From GCA-003244245 sp039924425 (GTDB taxonomy: Bacteria > Actinomycetota > Actinomycetes > Mycobacteriales > Pseudonocardiaceae), in contig JBDTAX010000099.1 in the NCBI GenBank assembly GCA_039924425.1, positions 1 through 21,087 of the forward strand: 21,087 nucleotides of DNA. Direction: 5' to 3'. The notes under the pieces are model-generated. The model ran no database searches and was not told the DNA's origin. It saw only the letters and a program-made list of their open reading frames with translations. This document shows positions 12,873 to 19,233 of this stretch, piece by piece; the first letter of the stretch is position 1; the number at the start of each line of letters is the position of its first letter. The translations under genes were made by a program, and so were the position numbers.

Positions 12873-15239
12873 ATGAACGAGCTCGCCGGATCCCACGTGC
12901 TCCTTACCGGCGCGACGGGGTTCCTGGGCCAGGCGACGCTGGAGCGACTGCTGGCCAGCTACCCGGACACCCGCGTCTCGGTGCTGATCCGGCCTCGCGG
13001 GGAGCGCGGCGCGGCTGACCGGCTGGGCGCGCTGCTCCGCAAGAGTGTGTTCCGCTCGCTGAGTGAGCGCCTCGGCGCGGAGGGCCTGGCGCGGGTGGTG
13101 CGCGAGCGAGTCACGGTCCTCGAGGGCGACCTCGGCTCGGTCGCCCTGCCCACCGACCTCGACGTGGTGATCCACGGTGCCTCGACGGTGTCCTTCGACC
13201 CCCCGGTCGACGAGGCCTTCCAGACCAACGTCTCCGGCGTAGCGAGCCTGTACGGGGCACTCCCCGGACGTGCGAGAGGGGCCGGCTCGCCGCACGTGGT
13301 GCACGTCTCCACCGCCTACGTCGCGGGCACCCGCAAGGGCGTCGTCACGGAGGCGGCGCTGGACCACGAGGTGGACTGGCGGCTCGAGCTGGACATGGCG
13401 CTGGCCGCTCGGGCCGACGTGGAGCGGGACTCCCGGCGCCCGGAGGTGCTGCGCCGCGCGCTGGCGCAGGCGGGCGAGGCGCACGCCAAGGCCGGCCCGC
13501 AGTCCACCGCCGCCGACGCCGAGCGGTTGCGCACCGAGTGGGTCACCCGCCGGCTGGTGGACTACGGCCGCACCCGCGCCCAGAGCCTGGGCTGGCCGGA
13601 CGTCTACACGCTGACCAAGGCGCTCGGTGAGCGGGTCGCCGAACAGCTGTGGGCGCACCAGGGCCGGCCGCTGTCGGTGGTCCGGCCCGCCATCGTGGAG
13701 AGCGCGCTGCGACACCCGTACCCGGGGTGGATCGACGGTTTCAAGATGGCCGACCCGCTGATCATCGCCTACGGGCGCGGAGTGCTCCGCGAATTTCCTG
13801 GGTTGCCTGACTCCGTGCTCGACGTGATCCCGGTCGACCTGGTGGTCAACGCCATCCTCGCGACCGCGGCCCGACCGCCCGCCGCCGAGCCGGCGTACCT
13901 GCACGTCAGCTCCGGGGCCAGCAACCCGCTGACCTTCCGGAACATGTACGCGCTGTGCCGGGAGTACTTCACCAACCACCCCATGCCCGACGGTGATCGC
14001 GGCCACATCGAGCCTCCGACCTGGCGGTTCCCCGGCAGCCAGCAGGTGGAGCTCACGCTGCGCGCCGGGGAACGGGCCGCCGCACTGGCCGAGCGAGTAC
14101 TGCTGGCGCTGCCACCGTCGACGCGGTCGCAGGACTGGCTGTCCAGCCTGGGCCACCAACAGCAGGACTTGGCGCAACTGCGGGAATACGCCGACCTCTA
14201 CGGCGTCTACACTCGCGCCGAGGTGATCTACGACGACCGCCGGTTGCGGGAGCTGCACGCCGCGTTGCCGGCCCAGCGAGCCACCGAGCACGGCTTCGAC
14301 CCCACTGTCATCGACTGGCGGGCCTACCTGCAGGACGTGCACTGCCCGTCAATCACCGCCACGATGCGCCGGGCCGGGCAACGGCGGGGACGCGCCACCG
14401 CGTCAAAATCGACAGCGTCACTGTCGACATCGTCACTGGCGCTGCCCGAGCGCACCGACGTGGCCGCAGTGTTCGACTTGGAGGGCACCATCGTGAACTC
14501 CAATGTCGTCGAATCCTACCTGTGGGCGCGGTTGACGACGCTGCCCCGCTCTGGCTGGCTGCGCGAGCTGGCCGATCTGGCCCGCTGCTCGCCCCGGTAT
14601 CTGTACGCCGAGCGCCATGACCGAGGTGAACTGCTGCGCGCCTTCCTGCGCCGCTACGCCGGTGTGCGGGTCGAGGAGCTACGGGCCCTGGTCACCGAGG
14701 TGCTCGGCGACGCGCTGCTGCACCGGGTGATGCCCGAGGCAACCCGGCAGATCCGCCGCCACCGCGCGGCCGGGCATCGAACCGTGCTGGTCACCGGTGC
14801 CGTAGACCTGCACGTGGCACCGTTGGCGGTGCTGTTCGACGAGGTGGTGGCCAGCCGGATGCACGCGAAAGACGGCGTGCTGACGGGGTTCCTGGAAACC
14901 CCGCCGCTGGTCGACGAGGCGCGCGCGGCGTGGCTGCGGCAGTACGCCCAGAGCCACGGCCTGCGGCTGGATCGCTCCTACGCCTACGCGGACAGCTACT
15001 CCGACCGCCCACTGCTGGAGGCCGTCGGGCACCCGCATGTGGTCAACCCGGACTCGCCGCTGTTTCGACACGCCCGGCGTCGGCGGTGGGTGGTGCACCG
15101 CTGGGGTCAGCACACCGGCGGGCTGCTCGAGGTGCTGCTCGACGTCACCCGAGCTGACACCAGAGTCGACGCCAGGGTTGATAACCGGGTCGATGCCCGG
15201 GCGGATGCCCGCGTCGATACCCGAGGAGGACCGAGGTGA
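12873..15239 (+). CDS. Fatty acyl reductase (FAR-type) fused to HAD-IB phosphatase
   Basis: The product has 788 residues in two parts. Residues 1-490 form a male-sterility/NAD_binding_4 reductase: nucleotide-binding TGATGFLG (12-19), VSTAYV around S146, catalytic YTLTK (Y245, K249), and a FAR-C-like end with DLYGVYTRAEVIYDDRR. Such enzymes reduce acyl-CoA or acyl-carrier thioesters to alcohol or aldehyde with NADPH. After a Ser/Thr linker (505-525), residues 527-745 form a HAD-IB hydrolase: motif I FDLEGT (D535, with E537 where DxD is usual), VTGA with T641, HAKDG with K666, and ADSYSD (D707, D711). ATG 12873 is chosen for its GGAGG at 12864-12868. The tail is a short R-x-D repeat. A GTGA overlap couples it to the dehydrogenase gene. 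Confidence 0.88.
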   Translation: MNELAGSHVLLTGATGFLGQATLERLLASYPDTRVSVLIRPRGERGAADRLGALLRKSVFRSLSERLGAEGLARVVRERVTVLEGDLGSVALPTDLDVVIHGASTVSFDPPVDEAFQTNVSGVASLYGALPGRARGAGSPHVVHVSTAYVAGTRKGVVTEAALDHEVDWRLELDMALAARADVERDSRRPEVLRRALAQAGEAHAKAGPQSTAADAERLRTEWVTRRLVDYGRTRAQSLGWPDVYTLTKALGERVAEQLWAHQGRPLSVVRPAIVESALRHPYPGWIDGFKMADPLIIAYGRGVLREFPGLPDSVLDVIPVDLVVNAILATAARPPAAEPAYLHVSSGASNPLTFRNMYALCREYFTNHPMPDGDRGHIEPPTWRFPGSQQVELTLRAGERAAALAERVLLALPPSTRSQDWLSSLGHQQQDLAQLREYADLYGVYTRAEVIYDDRRLRELHAALPAQRATEHGFDPTVIDWRAYLQDVHCPSITATMRRAGQRRGRATASKSTASLSTSSLALPERTDVAAVFDLEGTIVNSNVVESYLWARLTTLPRSGWLRELADLARCSPRYLYAERHDRGELLRAFLRRYAGVRVEELRALVTEVLGDALLHRVMPEATRQIRRHRAAGHRTVLVTGAVDLHVAPLAVLFDEVVASRMHAKDGVLTGFLETPPLVDEARAAWLRQYAQSHGLRLDRSYAYADSYSDRPLLEAVGHPHVVNPDSPLFRHARRRRWVVHRWGQHTGGLLEVLLDVTRADTRVDARVDNRVDARADARVDTRGGPR
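15147..15218 (+). repeat. 12-bp degenerate tandem repeat encoding (x-R-x-D)6
   Basis: Six in-frame 12-base units encode TRAD, TRVD, ARVD, NRVD, ARAD and ARVD at the C-terminus of the reductase/HAD protein. The units differ mainly at third codon positions. The tail is highly charged and lies directly before the GGAGG (15225-15229) that serves the next gene. Confidence 0.8.
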
Positions 15240-16447
15240 GCCTGGCGCTGCAATATCACCGCTCCGCTGGGCGCTACTTCGCCGCCCGCGCGGTCAGTAG
15301 CACCCGCGCCGGGGGGAGGCTGGCGGGGGCGCTGGCCAGCAACGTGGCACCGCTCAAGCTGGTCGAGCAGGCGGACCCGACCCCGGCGAACGAGTCCTGG
15401 ACTCGGGTCGAGCCGGTGCTGTCCGGGATCTGCGGCTCCGATCTGGGTCTGCTCACCGGCCGGTCCTCGCCCTACCTCGGTCCGCTGACCTCGATGCCCT
15501 TCGTGCCCGGCCACGAGGTGCTCGGGCGCACCCTCGACGAGCTGCCCGGGCTGCCGAAGGGCAGCCGGGTGGTGATCGACCCGGTCCTGGGGTGCGCGAC
15601 CCGCGGGCTGGCGACCTGCCAGGCGTGCCTCGCCGGGCACACCAGCCGCTGCGATCACATCACCAGCGGAGCGCTGGCCGCTGGGTTGCAGACCGGGTTT
15701 TGCGCCGACACCGGGGGCGGCTGGAGCCGCCGCATGCTCGCCCACGCCAGCCAGCTGCACCTGGTGCCCGACCAGCTGCCGGACGAGATCGCGGTGCTGG
15801 TGGAGCCGTTGGCCTGCGCGGTGCACGCGGTGCGCCGGGTGCCGGTCAGCCCGGGCGCGTCCGTGCTCGTGGTCGGCGCGGGCACCGTGGGTCTGCTCAC
15901 CCTGCTCGCGCTGCGCAAGCTGACCTCGGCCGGCGAGGTGTATGTGATCGCCAAGCACGCGCACCAAGCCGCCCGGGCCCGCGAGCTGGGCGCCACCCAG
16001 GTCATCGGCACCGACAGCACCGCCAGGACGCTGCGCCGGGGCACCGGGGCCCTGCTGGTCGAGCCCGAGCTCGGCGAGGGTTACCTGCTCGGAGGGCTGG
16101 ACCTGGCCTTCGAGTGCACCGGCGGCTCGGCGGGACTGAACACCGCGCTGCGCTCGCTGCGGGCCGGGGGCACGGTGGTCGCCTCCGGGATGCCCGCAGG
16201 CGGGGTGGACCTCACCCCGCTGTGGTACCGCGAGCTGGTCCTGATCGGGGCATACGCCTCGGCGACGGGCGAAGAACCCGATGCGGGTGATTTTCCGGCG
16301 GCCCTCGAGCTGGCGGCATCGGCGCCGCTGGCCGGTTACGTTGACACGAAGTATCCGCTGGAACAGTGGCGCGAGGCGCTCGATCACGCCGCCACAGCCG
16401 GGCGGCTGGGCACCATCAAAGTCGTCTTCGCCCCCGGCCGGGGTTAA
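15236..16447 (+). CDS. Zinc-dependent medium-chain alcohol dehydrogenase
   Basis: The product has 403 residues. Catalytic zinc ligands are C66 (in GICGSD), H93-E94 (in GHEVLG) and probably E190 (in VEPLAC). The structural zinc loop has four Cys at 120, 128, 131 and 139. The Rossmann motif is VVGAGTVGLLTLLAL (212-226). The enzyme would interconvert an alcohol and an aldehyde or ketone using NAD(P); the substrate cannot be read from sequence, but the alcohol or aldehyde made by the reductase encoded just upstream is an obvious candidate (inference). GTG 15236 follows GGAGG at 15225-15229 and overlaps the upstream stop by four bases. The first 40 residues form an N-terminal extension compared with compact members of the family. 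Confidence 0.92.
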   Translation: MSLALQYHRSAGRYFAARAVSSTRAGGRLAGALASNVAPLKLVEQADPTPANESWTRVEPVLSGICGSDLGLLTGRSSPYLGPLTSMPFVPGHEVLGRTLDELPGLPKGSRVVIDPVLGCATRGLATCQACLAGHTSRCDHITSGALAAGLQTGFCADTGGGWSRRMLAHASQLHLVPDQLPDEIAVLVEPLACAVHAVRRVPVSPGASVLVVGAGTVGLLTLLALRKLTSAGEVYVIAKHAHQAARARELGATQVIGTDSTARTLRRGTGALLVEPELGEGYLLGGLDLAFECTGGSAGLNTALRSLRAGGTVVASGMPAGGVDLTPLWYRELVLIGAYASATGEEPDAGDFPAALELAASAPLAGYVDTKYPLEQWREALDHAATAGRLGTIKVVFAPGRG

Positions 16448-16481
16448 GCGTTAACAGCCGAGAGTAGGGGTAGGAGAGAGC

Positions 16482-18056
16482 GTGGGCAGACCAGGTTTCG
16501 TGCTTGACGTTGATGAGCGGACTCCCCCGCTGCTGCTGCACGAGGGTGAGGGGTTCCGGCTGGAGCGCCTGCCGCTGGGCAGCCAGGTGATCTACCCGCC
16601 GGAGTCGCTGCCGGCCATCGCCGATCTCGAGGGCGCGATCCGGCACGCCCTGGCGCATCCGCACGGCAGCGACCCACTGCCGCAGCTACTGCGTCGCGGG
16701 ATGCGGTTGACGATCGTGTTCGACGACCTGTCCCTGCCGCTGCCGCAGATGCGCACCCCGGACGTCCGGCAGCGGGTGATCGAGCAGGTGCTGGAGCTGG
16801 CCGCCGCCGCCGGGGTGGACGACGTGGAGCTGATCGCCGCGAACTCGCTGCACCGGCGGATGACCCCGGCGGAGCTCAAGCGCACCGTCGGTGAGCGGGT
16901 GTTCCGCGCCTTCCACCCGGAGCACCTGCGCAACCACGACGCCGAGGACCCCGCCGGGCTGCTGCACCTGGGCACCACGGCGCACGGCGAGGACGTGGAG
17001 ATCAACCGGCGGGCCGCCGAGAGCGACCTGATCGTCTACGTGAACATTACGCTCACCGCGATGAACGGCGGCTCCAAGTCGGTGTCCGTGGGGTTGGCCA
17101 GCTATGCCAGCCTGCGCCATCACCACAATGTGCACACCCTGCGGCACTCGCGCTCGTTCAACGATCCCCCCAACTCGGCGATGCACCACTCCTACGACCG
17201 GATGGCCGACCTGATCGGTGGGCAGGTTCCGGTGTTCACCATCGAGACGACGCTGAACAACCAGGCGTTCCCCGCCTCGATGCGTTTTCTGACCCGCCGT
17301 GAGTGGGAGTGGAACCTCACCGACCAGGCCAGCTACCTGGCGGTCAAGCGGAGCAACGACCTGGCCAGCACTAAGCTGCGGCGGCGGATCTGGCAGGCCA
17401 CCGAGGCGCCGTACGGCGTCACCGGGGTGCACGCCGGCGCGCCGAGCCAGGTGCACCCACACACCCTGGCCGCAGTGCACCGCCAGCAGCTCACCGAGGT
17501 CGATGGGCAGGCCGATGTGGCGATTTTCGGCTTGCCTTACATCTGCCCGTACAACGTGAACTCAATCATGAACCCGATCCTGGTGATGTCCTTGGGACTC
17601 GGCTACTTCTTCAACCTCTACCGGGGCAAGCCGATCGTGCGCGAGGGCGGAGTGGCAATCTTCTACCACCCGATGCCGCACGAGTTCCATCCGGTGCACC
17701 ACCCGAGTTACATCGACTTTTACGAGCTGCTCGCCGAGACCACCGACCCGGTGATGCTGGAGACCAAGTACGAGAAGCAGTTCGCCAGCGATCCCTGGTA
17801 CACCCACCTGTACCGGACCAGCTACGCCTACCACGGCGTGCACCCGTTCTACATGTGGTACTGGGGTGCGCACGCAATGCAGCACCTGGACGATGTGATC
17901 TTCGTCGGGGGGAACCGGCCGACCACCGCGCGGCTGGGCTTCCGCGCCGCCTCCAGCCTGGCCGACGCGTTGGAGCTGGCGTCGCACACCGTGGGACACC
18001 AGCCGCGGATCAGCTACCTGCACGCCCCGCCGATGGTGCTGGCGGACGTGCGATGA
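16482..18056 (+). CDS. larA: Divergent LarA homologue (nickel-pincer nucleotide enzyme)
   Basis: The product has 524 residues, longer than typical LarA (about 425). LarA enzymes bind the NPN cofactor covalently and racemise or epimerise 2-hydroxyacids. Conserved here: the His motif NSLHRRMTPAEL (H124, like H108 of L. plantarum LarA), the cofactor lysine in NGGSKSVSVG (K199, like K184) and H215 sixteen residues later, matching the nickel ligand H200. Changed: the DDxTRP motif reads DDLSLP (81-86), so the usual Arg is Leu, and no His lies at the H174 position in the stretch before GGSK. Residue mapping is from memory. The C-terminal half is rich in Tyr, Trp and His (for example AYHGVHPFYMWYWGAHAMQH). 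GTG 16482 has AGGAG at 16472-16476. Cofactor genes larE, larB and larC are nearby. The symbol marks family only. Confidence 0.85.
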   Translation: MGRPGFVLDVDERTPPLLLHEGEGFRLERLPLGSQVIYPPESLPAIADLEGAIRHALAHPHGSDPLPQLLRRGMRLTIVFDDLSLPLPQMRTPDVRQRVIEQVLELAAAAGVDDVELIAANSLHRRMTPAELKRTVGERVFRAFHPEHLRNHDAEDPAGLLHLGTTAHGEDVEINRRAAESDLIVYVNITLTAMNGGSKSVSVGLASYASLRHHHNVHTLRHSRSFNDPPNSAMHHSYDRMADLIGGQVPVFTIETTLNNQAFPASMRFLTRREWEWNLTDQASYLAVKRSNDLASTKLRRRIWQATEAPYGVTGVHAGAPSQVHPHTLAAVHRQQLTEVDGQADVAIFGLPYICPYNVNSIMNPILVMSLGLGYFFNLYRGKPIVREGGVAIFYHPMPHEFHPVHHPSYIDFYELLAETTDPVMLETKYEKQFASDPWYTHLYRTSYAYHGVHPFYMWYWGAHAMQHLDDVIFVGGNRPTTARLGFRAASSLADALELASHTVGHQPRISYLHAPPMVLADVR

Positions 18057-19009
18057 GCCTGCGTGAGGACTGGCGGCTGCTGCGCCACGGCCGCGACTGG
18101 CGGGGCCGCTCCCGGGTGCCCCGCTCGGCACAGCCCTGGGAGCGGCCCGAGAACGGGGAGGACTTCCCCACCGCGTGGGCCCGGACCGCCACCGCGGGAG
18201 CACTGCGCACCGCCCTGCAACAAGGCGTGCTCAAGCCGGTGATCTGGAGCCAGACCCGGCCGTTGGTGCACGGCCGGGAATACCTGGACAGCGTGCGGGG
18301 TCCGGCGATTTTCATCGCCAATCACTCCAGCCACCTGGACACCCCGTTGATCCTGGGTGCCCTGCCGCGGCGAATCACCGAGAATCTCGCGGTCGGCGCC
18401 GCCGCCGACTACTTCTTCGACTCCCGCGCCATCGCCACGGCCACCACCCTGCTGTTCAACGCGTTCCCGGTGGAGCGGCGCGGATCGCGACGAGGCCGCA
18501 GCCTGGCCGCCGAACTGGTCGACAGTGGTTGGAGCCTGCTGCTCTACCCCGAGGGCGGCCGCACCGTGGACGGCTGGCTCGCCGCGTTCAAGCTCGGCAC
18601 CGCGCAACTGTGCGCGATGAAGGGGGTGCCCGCGGTGCCGATCGCGCTACGCGGCACGTTCGCCGCGATGCCCCGCGGCCGACGCTGGCCCCGCCCCGGT
18701 CGACCCCGAGTCACCGTCCGGATCGGCCGGCCACTACGCATCGAGGCGGGCGAGACGGTGCCCGAGTTCCGCACCAGGCTGGTGCGCGCGGTGGCCACGC
18801 TCTGGGCCGAAGACGACCTCGGCTGGTATCGCGCCCTGCGAGCGGCGGCCGATGACACTTTGGCGCTGCCCACCGGCTCCCGCAGCGTGCTCCCCACCAC
18901 CGCATCCGGCCAGCTCGCGCAAGACAACGACATGGCCCCCTGGCGCCGACTCTGGGAAGCCACCCGCCCCCCCGCCGACGACCGCCCCCACCAAATCTGG
19001 ACCACCTGA
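18053..19009 (+). CDS. PlsC-type acyltransferase
   Basis: The product has 318 residues and matches the 1-acyl-glycerol-3-phosphate acyltransferase (PlsC/LPLAT) family. The catalytic HX4D motif is HSSHLD (H91, D96), block II lies around FNAFPVERRG, block III is LYPEGGR (164-170), and block IV is PAVPIAL (193-199). These enzymes move an acyl group from acyl-CoA or acyl-ACP to a hydroxyl of a lipid, usually at the membrane. A strongly basic N-terminus (1-30) may favour membrane contact; a clear membrane helix is not evident. The ATG at 18053 overlaps the LarA homologue stop as ATGA, so the two are coupled. The presence of an acyl reductase, dehydrogenase and acyltransferase in one run points to lipid or wax/ether-type chemistry, but acceptor and product are unknown. 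Confidence 0.9.
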   Translation: MSLREDWRLLRHGRDWRGRSRVPRSAQPWERPENGEDFPTAWARTATAGALRTALQQGVLKPVIWSQTRPLVHGREYLDSVRGPAIFIANHSSHLDTPLILGALPRRITENLAVGAAADYFFDSRAIATATTLLFNAFPVERRGSRRGRSLAAELVDSGWSLLLYPEGGRTVDGWLAAFKLGTAQLCAMKGVPAVPIALRGTFAAMPRGRRWPRPGRPRVTVRIGRPLRIEAGETVPEFRTRLVRAVATLWAEDDLGWYRALRAAADDTLALPTGSRSVLPTTASGQLAQDNDMAPWRRLWEATRPPADDRPHQIWTT

Positions 19010-19086
19010 CCCCGCGCGCCCCACCCGCGCTGATTCACGCCGACTCGCATGCCACGAAACCGGCTGGGCTGGTCACCGTCGGAGCT

Positions 19087-19150
19087 TGATCGCCGAAAGT
19101 GAGCTGCAGCAGTGCACTTCCGCACGGCCACAGCTCACTTTCGGCGATCA
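19087..19150. repeat. Long hairpin with 20-bp arms between convergent genes
   Basis: TGATCGCCGAAAGTGAGCTG (19087-19106) and its exact reverse complement (19131-19150) flank a 24-base loop. It lies between the 3' ends of the acyltransferase and NACHT genes, where it could stop transcription from both sides, though no T tract follows. It may instead be a copy of a dispersed palindromic repeat. Nothing else is seen in 19010-19233. Confidence 0.75.
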
Positions 19151-19233
19151 TGCTGGGTGAATCAAATCGTGACACAAGCCTCGAATTAATGATCCAGAAA
19201 AGACCGTGGGACTACGAGGGGTCAACGGGCGCG

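Noticed and set aside
12843..14342. Large minus-strand frame of about 500 codons
   Set aside because: Antisense to the reductase/HAD gene, without recognisable motifs; a typical GC-rich shadow frame.
15107..16387. Large minus-strand frame of 426 codons
   Set aside because: Antisense to the alcohol dehydrogenase, with Gln/Arg/His/Gly-rich shadow composition.
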